64,000 bases of DNA, taken from Streptomyces hoynatensis (lineage in GTDB: Bacteria > Actinomycetota > Actinomycetes > Streptomycetales > Streptomycetaceae). Each line of letters starts with the position of its first letter. Within the stretch, counting starts at the first letter, position 1. Under the pieces are notes generated by a model that worked only from the letters and a program-made list of their open reading frames with translations, searched no databases and was not told the origin of the DNA. This document shows positions 36,429 to 45,664 of this stretch, in pieces. The stretch is taken from the NCBI RefSeq assembly GCF_003626535.1, contig NZ_RBAL01000006.1:1-64000 (forward strand). The letters are read 5' to 3'. Made by a program: the position numbers and the translations under genes.

Positions 36429-37004
36429 TCAGGCCCCCGGCTCCCCGGCCGGCCCGGCCCGTTCCGCCGGCCGCGGACCCGCCTCCTGGGCGCGGAACCT
36501 GGCCCACAGGCGCGGGTAGGCGGCGGCCAGGGCGGCCGGGTCCTCGAAGTCGAGCGGCGTGCCCAGCGGTTCCGCGGGCGGCTCCGGCAGCCCGAGTTCG
36601 GGCAGCTCGTCCCCGGTGAGCAACTCGTACGCGTCGAAGGCCGCGTAGCCCAGGTCCTCGGCCTCGCCGTCCCGCCGCTCGTCGAACGCGTCCAGCAACT
36701 CGGCCAGCGCGTCCGGCTCGTGCAGGGTGCCCTCGAAGACCCGCCGGCCGCGGCCGATCAGCCAGCAGCGGAAGTTCTCGAAGGCGTCGTCGCCCACGCC
36801 GTCGAGCAGCACCCAGGCGGCTCCCCACACGTCCCAGCGGTAGGCGCGCACGAAGCGGGACTCGAAGTGCCGGGCGAAGTCGGTGACGGTCTCGGGGTCG
36901 AACGAGGTCAGCCGGTCGACGAGCAGTTCGGCGTGCGCCTCGGGGTCGCCCCCGGCCGCCGCCCTGGTGCCGTCCACCAGCTCCCAGAAGTCCGTTTCGT
37001 CCAT
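36429..37004 (-). CDS. DUF4240 protein
   Basis: The 191-residue acidic cytosolic protein starts MDETDFWELVDGTRAAAGGD, the opening of DUF4240. The rest is helical (FARHFESRFVRAYRWDVWGAAWVLLDG, FENFRCWLIGRGRRVFEGTL). Its function is unknown. There is no clear ribosome site before the ATG at 37004; a GTG directly before it (37007) is an alternative, and leaderless translation is possible. It lies on the same strand as the TIGR01777 gene, 95 bases from it. Confidence 0.82.
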   Translation of the reverse strand: MDETDFWELVDGTRAAAGGDPEAHAELLVDRLTSFDPETVTDFARHFESRFVRAYRWDVWGAAWVLLDGVGDDAFENFRCWLIGRGRRVFEGTLHEPDALAELLDAFDERRDGEAEDLGYAAFDAYELLTGDELPELGLPEPPAEPLGTPLDFEDPAALAAAYPRLWARFRAQEAGPRPAERAGPAGEPGA

Positions 37005-37285
37005 CACGGTTACAGCATCCGCGCCCCGGCCCCGGCCCGCACGCCGAACGGCCCCGGCCGGCCGGGCACGGGAGCGGCGCGGTCACGGGGAAACGCGGGA
37101 ATCGCCGGAGCCGGCCGGAAAGCGGACAGAGGGTGTCGGGTTTCGCTGAGAGTTTCCCCGCGAGCGTGGGCGCGGCCGACGGGGGAGCGGGCGGCGGCGC
37201 GTACGCACCCGGGAACCGGACCGGAACCGAACCGGAACCGCACCAAAGCAAGCGACGAACCGGCGACGAAAGGGAGCGAAACAGG

Positions 37286-38242
37286 ATGACGGCGGACGCG
37301 AGGCGGCAGGAGACGTCACAGGCCGGAGGGCTGGCGGGCCGGATCGCCCTGGTGGCGGGGGCCACCAGGGGCGCGGGGCGGGCGATGGCCGTCCAGCTGG
37401 GCGCGGCCGGGGCGACCGTGTACGTGACCGGACGGACCACCAGGTCGGCGGTGAGCGAGGTGGGCCGCAGCACGGAGACCATCGAGGAGACGGCCGAACT
37501 GGTCACGGCGGCCGGCGGCACCGGCATCGCGGTCCCCACCGACCACCTGGACCCGGACGCCGTCGCGGACCTGACCGCACGCATCGACGCCGGCCACGGG
37601 CGGCTGGACGTGCTGGTCAACGACGTCTGGGGCGGCGACCACCTGATGGGGTACCCCTTCACCGGGAAGATGTGGGACTTCCCGCTGGCCGACGGGCTGC
37701 GCATGCTGCGGCTCGGCGTGGAGACCCATCTGGTCACCGGCAGCCACGCCCTGCCGCTGCTGGTCCGCAACCCGGGCGGGCTCCTGGTGGAGGTCACCGA
37801 CGGCACCGAGGAGACCAACCGCACCTACCGCGGGCATCTCTTCTACGAGCTGGCCAAGTGGGCGCCGATCCACCTGGCGCGGATGCTCGGGCAGGAGCTC
37901 GCCGAGTACGGCTGCACCGCGGTGTGCGTCACCCCGGGCTTCCTCAGGTCGGAGGCGATGCTGGACACCTACTTCGGGGTCACGGAGGAGAACTGGCGCG
38001 ACGGGATCGCCAAGGACCCGCACTTCGCGATCTCCGAGTCCCCGCTCTACCTGGCCAGGGGGGTGGCGGCGCTGGCCGCCGACCCCGAGGTGGCCAGGTG
38101 GAACGGCCGCTCGCTCTCCAGCGGGGAGCTGGCCGCCGCCTACGGGGTCACCGACGCCGACGGCTCCCGCCCCGACGCGTGGGCGTACATCAGGGACGTG
38201 GTCTACGGCGGCAGGCAGGCAAGCGCGGAGGAGTACCGCTGA
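37286..38242 (+). CDS. short-chain dehydrogenase/reductase
   Basis: The 318-residue SDR has GATRGAGRAMAV as the cofactor-binding glycine motif (about residues 24-35), the LVNDVWGG block near 113, and the catalytic YELAK (about 190). The C-terminus is longer than in most SDRs. The start at ATG 37286 is supported by AAAGGGAGCG ahead, and upstream codons look non-coding. It stands alone in a divergent position from DUF4240, and the upstream gap contains GGAACCG-type near repeats (37205-37235). The substrate is unknown. Confidence 0.88.
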   Translation: MTADARRQETSQAGGLAGRIALVAGATRGAGRAMAVQLGAAGATVYVTGRTTRSAVSEVGRSTETIEETAELVTAAGGTGIAVPTDHLDPDAVADLTARIDAGHGRLDVLVNDVWGGDHLMGYPFTGKMWDFPLADGLRMLRLGVETHLVTGSHALPLLVRNPGGLLVEVTDGTEETNRTYRGHLFYELAKWAPIHLARMLGQELAEYGCTAVCVTPGFLRSEAMLDTYFGVTEENWRDGIAKDPHFAISESPLYLARGVAALAADPEVARWNGRSLSSGELAAAYGVTDADGSRPDAWAYIRDVVYGGRQASAEEYR

Positions 38243-38246
38243 GCAC

Positions 38247-38271
38247 CCGCGGGGCGGGCGGCCCGCCGCGG
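38247..38271. terminator. hairpin between convergent SDR and WYL genes
   Basis: GGCGGG and CCCGCC pair around CGG, extended by CCGC/GCGG with a two-base bulge. It lies 5 bases past the SDR stop and just before the WYL regulator stop. A bidirectional terminator is plausible. Confidence 0.5.
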
Positions 38272-38279
38272 CCGGGGCG

Positions 38280-39251
38280 TCAGCCGTAGTGGGCCGCCAT
38301 CCGCCGGGCCGCGGCGGCGAAGCGCTCCCGGAGCGCGGCCGGGGCCGTGATCTCCGCCTCCGGGCCCAGGGCCAGGAGCTGGGAGTAGGCGACGTCGAGG
38401 GACTCGACCCGGAGCGTCACCCGGCGCCGGCCCCGCGCGTCCCGCGGTCCCGCCCCGCGGAGCGCCTCCTCGGCCGCGGCCCGGTCGGTGACGTGCCGCA
38501 GCATCCCGCGGCCCGCCTCGGTCAGCCACAGCTCCACCTCCTCGCGCAGGAGGGCCCTGGCGAACTCCGCGGCCCGCTCGGCCCAGAAGCCCGCGAGGTC
38601 GAACTCCTCGCGGGCGAAAGGCACTTCGCCCACCGTGACCTCGGCGAAACGCGCCACCCGGTAGACCCGGTGCCCGGCCCCGCCGCGGGGCCGGGCCGCC
38701 AGGTACCAGGCGCCGGCCTTGAGGATCAGCCCGTAGGGTTCCAGCTCACGCGCCACGCGCGTCCCGTCCCGGCGCCGGTAGTGGGCGGTGAGCGGAAGGT
38801 CCTCCCAGACGGCCTCGGCGACCGCGGGCAGCAGCGGGGGCGTCTCCGGCGGCTGCCACCAGCCGGGCGCGTCGAGGTGGAAGCGGCCCGCGGCGCTCTC
38901 CGGCGCGTCGCGCAGCTCGGGCAGCAGCGCGGCCGACAGCTTCAGCCGGGCGGCGAGGGCCGCGTCCGCCCGGCCCATGGCGCGCAGCGCGGCGGGCACG
39001 CCGGACAGGAAGAGCGCCTCGGCCTCGCTGCGGTCGAGCCCGGTCAGCCGGGTGCGGTAGCCGCCGACGAGACGGTACCCGCCGCCGCGGCCGCGGTCGG
39101 CGTAGACCGGTATCCCGGCCTCGGACAGGGCGAGCACGTCCCTGGAGACGGTGCGCTCGGAGACCTCCAGCTCCGCGGCGAGTTCGGCGGCGGTCATCGT
39201 CCGCCGGTTCTGCAGGAGGAGGACCATCTTGATCAGCCGGGCCGCGCGCAT
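38280..39251 (-). CDS. HTH-WYL (YafY-family) transcriptional regulator
   Basis: The 323-residue protein has an N-terminal HTH_11 (MTAAELAAELEVSERTVSRDVLAL, about 19-42), a beta-wing DRGRGGGYRLVGGYRT, and a WYL domain around 160-200 (WYLAARPRGGAGHRVYRVARFAEV). It is a distant relative of the regulator at 3657-4631, with a different sequence throughout. The SDR gene converges with it, so its target could be that gene or another one upstream. The ATG at 39251 is followed at once by a basic start. The upstream gap is gene-free and contains palindromes. Confidence 0.88.
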   Translation of the reverse strand: MRAARLIKMVLLLQNRRTMTAAELAAELEVSERTVSRDVLALSEAGIPVYADRGRGGGYRLVGGYRTRLTGLDRSEAEALFLSGVPAALRAMGRADAALAARLKLSAALLPELRDAPESAAGRFHLDAPGWWQPPETPPLLPAVAEAVWEDLPLTAHYRRRDGTRVARELEPYGLILKAGAWYLAARPRGGAGHRVYRVARFAEVTVGEVPFAREEFDLAGFWAERAAEFARALLREEVELWLTEAGRGMLRHVTDRAAAEEALRGAGPRDARGRRRVTLRVESLDVAYSQLLALGPEAEITAPAALRERFAAAARRMAAHYG

Positions 39252-39396
39252 GGCACCATGATCCCGTGAGGGCCGGGCCCCGTGCTTTGGCGCGACAATC
39301 GGGACCCGGGCCTCGGGTGGGGAGCCACGCCACAGGCAGGACAGGGCAGGCGGCGTGGCTCGCTTGCATTCTCTTGCGGGGAAAACTCTAGTCGCC

Positions 39397-39413
39397 TGAT
39401 CGATGATCGATCA
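39397..39413. promoter_or_regulatory. 17-base palindrome, orphan operator candidate
   Basis: TGATCGA, TGA, TCGATCA form a perfect 7-3-7 inverted repeat in the AT-richer part of the gap. A dyad of this length would suit a dimeric repressor such as the GntR protein encoded 400 bases away. No gene begins close to it on the right, and the WYL regulator starts 146 bases to its left. The binding partner is inference. Confidence 0.5.
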
Positions 39414-39450
39414 AAGGTCTTCCCACAAAAAACCCGGAAATCGGAGAAAT

Positions 39451-39465
39451 TGGCACACCGTGCCA
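39451..39465. promoter_or_regulatory. short inverted repeat in the same gap
   Basis: TGGCA and TGCCA flank CACCG, 38 bases from the larger palindrome. It may be a second regulator site or chance. Nothing else supports it. Confidence 0.25.
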
Positions 39466-39760
39466 GGGGGGTGGGCACCCAGTGCAGGGGGCTTGCCGCC
39501 TGGGTTCCGGGGGCGCTCGGTTGTTGATGGCCCGGGGTGCCGGGGGCGGCGTCTCTGTGCGGGGTGAGCCATCCTGTGGCCGGGGGTGACCGTGGTGGGG
39601 CGGCCAACGCGCCGTGTTCGGCGGGGGTTTGCCGCCCACGCCCCGGCACCCCACCCGGGACGGTGGGGGTGGCTGGAGGGTGGGACAGCTCCCGCGGGAG
39701 GTGGGGAAGGGAGGCGGGGGAGTAGGGGAGAGCGGGGGGAGCGGAGAAGGCGGGTGGGGA

Positions 39761-39803
39761 GGGGGACTTCGGGGGTGTGGATGGGGGACTTCGGGGGGTG
39801 TGG
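39761..39803. repeat. near-tandem 20-base G-rich repeat
   Basis: The block at 39761-39780 recurs at 39783-39803 with one added G. It forms part of a run of G-tracts downstream of the GntR gene, which are C-rich in its transcript. Intrinsic G-quadruplex formation on the plus strand is possible. Confidence 0.75.
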
Positions 39804-39816
39804 GCGGGGTGGGGGG

Positions 39817-40440
39817 TCAGGCTTGGGGGGCGCAGTTGAGGACGTGTTCCTTGACCAGGTCGCCGATGCGGGGGTCGCGGCGGACGAAGGCGTCGATGAG
39901 CTCCTGGTGCTCCTCGGCGTAGGAGCGCTGCCTGGTGCCGAGCCAGCGGATGGACAGGGCGGTCCAGATCTCGATGCCGAGCGACTCCCAGGTGTGCCGC
40001 AGCACGCTGTTCCCCGAGGCCTTCACCAACTCGCGGTGGAACGCCACCGTGTGGCCCACCTGCGCCTCCGCGTCGCCCAGCCGGTCGGCCTCGTACAGGG
40101 CGGCGACCTCGGGCTCGAGCGCGGAGACGTCCTTGGCCAGGCGTTCGGCCGCCAGCTCCGCGGCGATCTGCTCAAGGCCCGCCCTGACCGGGTAGATCTC
40201 CTCCAGGTCCGCGGCGGTCAGCGCCCGCACCCGCACGCCCTTGTTCGGCGCCGACTCGATCAGCCGCAGCGCCTCAAGCTCGCGCAGCGCCTCACGCACC
40301 GGAGTCTGGCTGACCTGGAGCTCGACCGCGATCCGCCGCTCGACGATCCGCTCGCCCGGCTGCCAGCGCCCGCTGACGATCCCCTCCACGATGTGCTCGC
40401 GGATCTGCGTGCGCAGCGAATGGACGATCGGCGGACTCAT
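39817..40440 (-). CDS. GntR-family regulator with FCD domain
   Basis: The protein is 207 residues. The GntR wHTH is LRTQIREHIVEGIVSGRWQPGERI, VELQVSQTPVREALRELEAL (about 10-60). An FCD ligand domain follows with the usual metal/ligand histidine region (TVAFHRELVKASGNSVL). Proteins of this subgroup sense carboxylates such as pyruvate, lactate or galactonate. It lies directly downstream of sucB (171 bases) on the same strand. I recall that S. coelicolor keeps a pyruvate dehydrogenase gene near this regulator, but none is present here. Confidence 0.9.
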   Translation of the reverse strand: MSPPIVHSLRTQIREHIVEGIVSGRWQPGERIVERRIAVELQVSQTPVREALRELEALRLIESAPNKGVRVRALTAADLEEIYPVRAGLEQIAAELAAERLAKDVSALEPEVAALYEADRLGDAEAQVGHTVAFHRELVKASGNSVLRHTWESLGIEIWTALSIRWLGTRQRSYAEEHQELIDAFVRRDPRIGDLVKEHVLNCAPQA

Positions 40441-40611
40441 TCTCCTGCGTCTCCTTTCCCGCAGCCCGTGGCGCGGCGCGCCGGCCCGTGGCCCGGCCCT
40501 GCCGACGATAGGCCCTCGGCACGGCGCGCGCCCCGCCCGGAAGGTTCCGGACGGGGCGCCGCCGGTGGGTCTCCCCGGGCCGCCGGGACCCGGGTGCCTG
40601 GTGCCGCCCGG

Positions 40612-42342
40612 TTACAGGCCGAGCTCTCCCTCGAACTCGCCCGCCTCCAGACGCGCCTTGACGTCCACGAGGTAACGGGCGGCGTCCGCGCCGTCGACCA
40701 GCTGGTGGTCGTAGGACAGGGTCAGGTAGACCATGTCCCGCACGGCGATGGTCTCGCCGAGCTCCGGATGGTCGACGACCACGGGGCGGCGCACGGTGGC
40801 GCCGATGCCCAGCTCGGCCACCTGCGGGTAGTTCACGATGATCGTGTCGAACAGCGCGCCGCGCGAGCCGGTGTTGCTGATCGTGAACGTGCCGCCGCTC
40901 ATGTCGTCCGGCGCGAGGCCGCCGCCGCGGACCTTGCCGGCCAGCTCGGCGGTCTTCTTGGCGATGCCGGCCAGGCTCAGGTCGCCCGCGTTCTTGATGA
41001 CGGGGACCATGAGGCCCTTCTCCGAGTCCACCGCGATGCCGACGTTCTCGACGTCGTGGTAGGTCACGGTGCCGTCGTCGTTGATCTTCGCGTTGATCGA
41101 CGGGTGGGCCTTGAGGGCCTCGGCGGCGGCCTTCACGAAGAACGGCATCGGCGAGAGCTTCACGCCCTCCCGGGCCAGGAACGCCTCCTTGGCGCGGGCG
41201 CGCAGCCGCATCACGCGGGTGACGTCCACCTCCACGACGGTCGACAGCTGGGCCTGGCTGTGCAGCGCCTTCAGCATGTTCTCGCCGATGAGCTTGCGGA
41301 TGCGGCTCATCTTGACGGTCTGCCCGCGCAGCGGCGAGGGCTGCGGGGCGGCCGCCCTGGCGGGAGCGGCGGGGGCCTGCGGCCTGGCGGCGGCGGCCCG
41401 GGCCGCCTCGGCGGCGTCGAGGACGTCCTGCTTGCGGATGCGGCCGCCGACGCCGGAGCCCTTGACGGTGTTCAGGTCGACGCCGTTCTCGGCGGCGAGC
41501 TTGCGCACCAGCGGGGTGACGTACACGCCCTCGGCGGCGGGCGCGGCCGGAGCCGGAGCGGGGGCCGGGGCGGGCGCGGGAGCCGGGGCCGGGGCGGGCG
41601 CCTGCGCGGCCGGCGCCGGCGCCGGGGCGGGCTGCGGGGCGGGGGCCGGAGCGGGCTGCGGCGCCGGGGCCGCCGGAGCCTGGGCCTGGGGGGCGGGAGC
41701 CGCCGGGGCCTGGGGCTGCGCCGGGGCGGCGCCCGCGGCGCCGATGACGCCGAGCTTGGCGCCCACCTCGGCCGTCTCGTCCTCGCCGACGGTGATCTCC
41801 AGCAGGGTGCCGGCCACCGGCGAGGGGATCTCGGTGTCGACCTTGTCGGTGGAGACCTCAAGCAGCGGCTCGTCGGCCGCGACCGACTCGCCGACCGCCT
41901 TCAGCCAGCGGGTGACGGTGCCCTCGGTGACGCTCTCGCCGAGTGCGGGCAGCACCACGTCGGTGCCCTCGGCGGCCCCGGAGGGCGCCGGGGCCTGGGC
42001 CTGCGGGGCGGGAGCCGCCGGGGCCTGGGCCTGCGGGGCGGGCTCCGGCTGCGGCGCCGGGGCGGGCTCGGCGGCCGGCGCCGGGGCGGCGGCGGGCGCG
42101 CCCGAGCCGTCGTCGATGATCGCGAGCTCGGCGCCGACCTCCACCGTCTCGTCCTCGGCGACCTTGATGGAGGAGAGCACCCCGGCCGCGGGGGAGGGGA
42201 TCTCGGTGTCGACCTTGTCGGTGGAGACCTCAAGCAGGGGCTCGTCGGCCTCGACGTGCTCGCCCTCCGCCTTCAGCCAGCGGGTGACGGTGCCCTCGGT
42301 CACGCTCTCGCCGAGCGCCGGAAGGGTTACGGAAACCGCCAT
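40612..42342 (-). CDS. sucB: dihydrolipoamide acyltransferase (E2), two lipoyl domains
   Basis: The 576-residue E2 has lipoyl domain 1 with lysine K43 ([10 protein letters not shown]) and lipoyl domain 2 with K166 in an identical motif. A long Ala/Pro linker (about 205-275) leads to an E1/E3-binding domain ([30 protein letters not shown]). The acyltransferase core ends in SYDHQLVDG with the catalytic histidine. It is the core of a 2-oxoacid dehydrogenase complex, most likely 2-oxoglutarate dehydrogenase. Only Lpd accompanies it here. E1 must be elsewhere. The Ala/Pro linker is encoded by strongly repetitive DNA. Confidence 0.93.
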   Translation of the reverse strand: MAVSVTLPALGESVTEGTVTRWLKAEGEHVEADEPLLEVSTDKVDTEIPSPAAGVLSSIKVAEDETVEVGAELAIIDDGSGAPAAAPAPAAEPAPAPQPEPAPQAQAPAAPAPQAQAPAPSGAAEGTDVVLPALGESVTEGTVTRWLKAVGESVAADEPLLEVSTDKVDTEIPSPVAGTLLEITVGEDETAEVGAKLGVIGAAGAAPAQPQAPAAPAPQAQAPAAPAPQPAPAPAPQPAPAPAPAAQAPAPAPAPAPAPAPAPAPAAPAAEGVYVTPLVRKLAAENGVDLNTVKGSGVGGRIRKQDVLDAAEAARAAAARPQAPAAPARAAAPQPSPLRGQTVKMSRIRKLIGENMLKALHSQAQLSTVVEVDVTRVMRLRARAKEAFLAREGVKLSPMPFFVKAAAEALKAHPSINAKINDDGTVTYHDVENVGIAVDSEKGLMVPVIKNAGDLSLAGIAKKTAELAGKVRGGGLAPDDMSGGTFTISNTGSRGALFDTIIVNYPQVAELGIGATVRRPVVVDHPELGETIAVRDMVYLTLSYDHQLVDGADAARYLVDVKARLEAGEFEGELGL

Positions 42343-42408
42343 GGTTTCTGTTGCTCCTTACGAAAAGTGGCAGTTGATTACGCGCGCTCTGGGAATGACG
42401 CGACCTGG

Positions 42409-43797
42409 TCAGTCATGGGAGTGCAGCGGCTTGCCCGCCAGGGCGAGATGGGCCTCGCCCAGCGCCTCGTTCTGCGTGGGGTGTGCGTGGATGAGCTGGG
42501 CCACCTCGGCGGGCAGCGCCTCCCAGTTATAGATCAGCTGGGCCTCGCCCACCTGCTCACCGAGCCGGTCCCCGACCATGTGGACGCCGACCACCGCCCC
42601 GTCCCTGATGCGCACGAGCTTGATCTCGCCCGCCGTCTTCAGAATCTTGCTGCGGCCGTTCCCGGCCAGGTTGTACTTCAGCGTGACCACCTGGTCGGCG
42701 CCGTACAGCTCCTTGGCCCGCGCCTCCGTGACGCCGACCGAGGCGACCTCCGGGTGGCAGTAGGTGACCCGCGGCACGCCGTCGTAGTCGATCGGCACCG
42801 GCGACAGGCCGGCGAGGCGCTCGGCCACGAGGATGCCCTCGGCGAAGCCGACGTGCGCCAGCTGGAGGGTCGGCACGAGGTCGCCCACCGCCGAGATCGT
42901 CGGCACGTTCGTCCTCATGTACTCGTCGACCAGCACGAAGCCGCGGTCCATGGCGACCCCGGCCTCCTCGTAGCCCAGGCCCTGGGAGACCGGGCCGCGG
43001 CCGATCGCGACGAGCAGCAGCTCCGCCTCGAAGGTCTTGCCGTTCTCCAGGGTGACCCGCACCCCGTCGTCGGTGTAGTCGGCGCCCTTGAAGAAGGAGC
43101 CGAGGGAGAAGGCGATGCCGCGCTTGCGGAAGGCGCGCTCCAGCAGCTTGGAGCTGTTCTCGTCCTCCACCGGCACCAGGTGCGGCAGCCCCTCCACTAT
43201 CGTCACGTCCACGCCGAACGACTTCCACGCCGAGGCGAACTCGACGCCGATGACGCCGCCGCCCAGCACGATCGCCGACTTCGGCACCCGGTCGAGGACC
43301 AGCGCGTGGTCCGAGGAGATGATCCGGTCCCCGTCGATGGTCAGGCCGGGCAGCGACCTGGGCACGGAGCCGGTGGCGAGCACGATGTGCCGCCCGGTGT
43401 AGCGCAGGCCGTTCACGTCGACGGTCGTCGGCGAGGTGAGGCGGCCCTCGCCCTCCACGTAGGTGATCTTCCGGGAGGCGACGAGCCCCTGGAGCCCCTT
43501 GTAGAGGCCGGAGATCACGCCGTCCTTGTACGCGTGCACGCCCGCGATGTCGATGCCCTCGAAGGTGCTGCGCACGCCGAACTCGGCGCCCTCGCGCGCC
43601 GCGTCCGCGATCTCCCCGGCGTGCAGCAGCGCCTTGGTGGGGATGCAGCCGTTGTGCAGACAGGTGCCGCCCAGCTTGTTCTTCTCGATGAGGGCGACGT
43701 CCAGGCCCAGCTGCGAGGCACGCAGGGCCGCTGCGTAGCCACCGCTGCCGCCACCGAGGATCACTAGGTCGTAAACGGTACTGGCGTCGTTCGCCAC
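42409..43797 (-). CDS. lpd: dihydrolipoamide dehydrogenase (E3)
   Basis: The 462-residue flavoprotein has an FAD-binding start (DLVILGGGSGG), the redox pair C46/C51 (GGTCLHNGCIP), NAD fold ALVLDRVPKSAIVLGGGVIGVE, the second FAD motif TISAVGDLVP, and the C-terminal HAHPTQNEALGEA with the His-Glu dyad. It reoxidises the lipoyl groups of SucB. The start is the GTG at 43797 (VANDAS), because GGAGG lies ahead and the length then matches the Streptomyces enzyme; a longer frame to 43812 is not needed. It precedes sucB by 66 bases. Confidence 0.95.
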   Translation of the reverse strand: MANDASTVYDLVILGGGSGGYAAALRASQLGLDVALIEKNKLGGTCLHNGCIPTKALLHAGEIADAAREGAEFGVRSTFEGIDIAGVHAYKDGVISGLYKGLQGLVASRKITYVEGEGRLTSPTTVDVNGLRYTGRHIVLATGSVPRSLPGLTIDGDRIISSDHALVLDRVPKSAIVLGGGVIGVEFASAWKSFGVDVTIVEGLPHLVPVEDENSSKLLERAFRKRGIAFSLGSFFKGADYTDDGVRVTLENGKTFEAELLLVAIGRGPVSQGLGYEEAGVAMDRGFVLVDEYMRTNVPTISAVGDLVPTLQLAHVGFAEGILVAERLAGLSPVPIDYDGVPRVTYCHPEVASVGVTEARAKELYGADQVVTLKYNLAGNGRSKILKTAGEIKLVRIRDGAVVGVHMVGDRLGEQVGEAQLIYNWEALPAEVAQLIHAHPTQNEALGEAHLALAGKPLHSHD

Positions 43798-43974
43798 GTC
43801 ACGTTCCTCCAAGATGGGGTTGTGTGCCGCCGGTGAGACGGCGTGGTGTGGCTCGCCTGGGTGGTTGAGCCGGGCCCTGTCCTGCCGGCCCCCATCTTCG
43901 CACGCTGCGCCGTCCGGGCGGACGCGGCCCGGGGACCGCCGCCGCGCGGGCCCGCGGTCCCCGGTCCGTGCCGC

Positions 43975-45522
43975 TCAGGCGGCGGCGAGCTCCCCGGCGG
44001 CGGCGCGCTCGGCCAGCCGGATCAGGGTGCGGACCGCCGCGCCCGTGCCGCCCTTGGGGGTGTAGCCGAAGGCCGCGCCCTCGTTGAACGCGGGGCCCGC
44101 GATGTCCAGGTGCGCCCACCTGGTGCCCTCGGCGACGAACTCCTGCAGGAAGACGCCGGCCAGCAGGCCGCCGCCCATCCGCTCGCCCACGTTCGCCAGG
44201 TCGGCCACCGGGGACTTCAGCGAGTCGAGCAGCTCGGGCGGCATCGGCAGCTGCCAGGACTGCTCCCCGGCCTCCCCCGCCGCCTGGTCGACCAGCTCGC
44301 GGAACGCCTCGTCGTTGCCGAGGACGCCGAAGGTGCGGTGGCCGAGCGCCACCACCATCGCGCCGGTCAGCGTGGCCACGTCCACCAGCGCGTCCGGGCC
44401 CTCCTCGCAGGCCCTGGCCAGCGCGTCGGCCATCACCAGCCGGCCCTCCGCGTCGGTGTTCAGCACCTCCACGGTCTTGCCGCTGTACATGGTGAGCACG
44501 TCGCCGGGGCGGACGGAGGAGCCGGAGGGCATGTTCTCGGCGAGCGCCAGCCAGCCGGTCAGGTTCACCGCGAGGCCCAGCCTGGCCGCGGCGACCACCG
44601 TGGAGAACACGGCGGCGGCGCCGCTCATGTCGCACTTCATCGTCTCGTTGTGGCCCACCGGCTTCAGCGAGAGGCCGCCGGAGTCGTAGGTGATGCCCTT
44701 GCCGACCAGGGCGAGGGTGGCGCCGGCCGCCGGGTGAGTGTAGGCCACCCGCACCAGCCGGGGCGGGGCCGAGGAGCCCTGACCCACGCCGAGGATGCCG
44801 CCGTAGCCGCCCTCCGTCAGCTCCTCCTCGCCGAGCACCTCCACCGTCACGCCGTACTCGGGGGCCGCGCTCTCCACCACGGCCGCGAAGTCCCCGGGCC
44901 GCAGGGCGTTCGCCGGGGTGTTGACCAGGTCCCTGGCCCGCGCCACCTCCTCGGCCACCACCAGGGCCCGCTCCACGGCCGCGGCGTGCGTCTCCTCGCC
45001 GGCCGCCGGGTCGAGCAGGGTGATCCTGGCCAGGGGGGCGGAGGCCGCGCCGTCGTGGCCCCGGCCCTTGAAGGCGGTGAAGGCGTACGCGCCGAGCAGC
45101 GCGCCCTCGGCCACCGCCGCGACCGCGGCGGCGTCGCCCACCGGCAGCGCGAGGGCGGCGTGCCCGGTGCCGGCCAGCGCCCTGGCCGCGGCCCCGGCCG
45201 CCCGGCGCAGCGTCTCGGGCCGGTAGCCGGCGCCCTCCGCGGCCTCGCCCTGCCCGGGCGCCGGGCCGAGACCCACCGCGACGATCAGCGGCGCCGCGAC
45301 TCCCTCCCCGGCGGGGAGCCTGGTGATCTCCTCGGCCTCGCCCTTGGCGCCGAGGGTCGCCAGGGTGGCGGCGAGTCCGCCGCCGAGCGCGTCGTCGACG
45401 GCCGTCGCGACCTGCGATCCGGGGGCGAGGAGCGGGCCGGATTCGCCCTTGGCCAGGCCGATGACCACGGCGTCCGCCGGCACCGTCGTCGCGGGGAGAT
45501 TGCTGAGGGTCAGAACAGTCAC
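43975..45522 (-). CDS. pepA: leucyl aminopeptidase (M17)
   Basis: The protein has about 515 residues. The N-terminal domain is variable. The catalytic domain has GKGITYDSGGLSLKP with the active lysine, MKCDMSGAA, and the family signature NTDAEGRLVMADAL, which binds the two metal ions. It removes N-terminal residues from peptides in the cytosol. The GTG at 45522 (VTVLTLSNLPATT) is the likely start, as homologues begin with a similar sequence; a GTG at 45573 would add 17 residues. It lies upstream of lpd on the same strand and 142 bases downstream of cobS. Confidence 0.93.
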   Translation of the reverse strand: MTVLTLSNLPATTVPADAVVIGLAKGESGPLLAPGSQVATAVDDALGGGLAATLATLGAKGEAEEITRLPAGEGVAAPLIVAVGLGPAPGQGEAAEGAGYRPETLRRAAGAAARALAGTGHAALALPVGDAAAVAAVAEGALLGAYAFTAFKGRGHDGAASAPLARITLLDPAAGEETHAAAVERALVVAEEVARARDLVNTPANALRPGDFAAVVESAAPEYGVTVEVLGEEELTEGGYGGILGVGQGSSAPPRLVRVAYTHPAAGATLALVGKGITYDSGGLSLKPVGHNETMKCDMSGAAAVFSTVVAAARLGLAVNLTGWLALAENMPSGSSVRPGDVLTMYSGKTVEVLNTDAEGRLVMADALARACEEGPDALVDVATLTGAMVVALGHRTFGVLGNDEAFRELVDQAAGEAGEQSWQLPMPPELLDSLKSPVADLANVGERMGGGLLAGVFLQEFVAEGTRWAHLDIAGPAFNEGAAFGYTPKGGTGAAVRTLIRLAERAAAGELAAA

Positions 45523-45664
45523 GGTGATGGAATCCGTTTCGTCTCGTACGTGGTGGTCCGTCGTGGCAGGCACCCCTGCGCGGCAACTCCCGGTGCGGGC
45601 GCGGGAGTGCGGTCGTGACGCCGGGAGGACGACGGGAAGCAGACTACGCCCGGCCCCGGGCGGA

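Larger units (their letters stand above)
39252..39816. other. 565-base gap with palindromes and a G-rich repeat, no gene seen
   Basis: No frame looks coding. The stretch at about 39360-39450 is clearly more AT-rich than its surroundings and contains two inverted repeats, listed separately. The right part (39680-39816) is very G-rich on the plus strand and contains a near-tandem 20-base repeat. The base composition suggests an old regulatory region, perhaps one that once served another gene. Confidence 0.6.

Noticed and set aside
37205..37235. GGAACCG-type near repeats upstream of the SDR gene as operators
   Set aside because: They are irregular and lack dyad symmetry. Simple sequence drift explains them as well.
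39586..43767. Very long plus-strand frame across gntR, sucB and lpd
   Set aside because: High GC leaves few stops in antisense frames. The minus strand holds three well-defined proteins.
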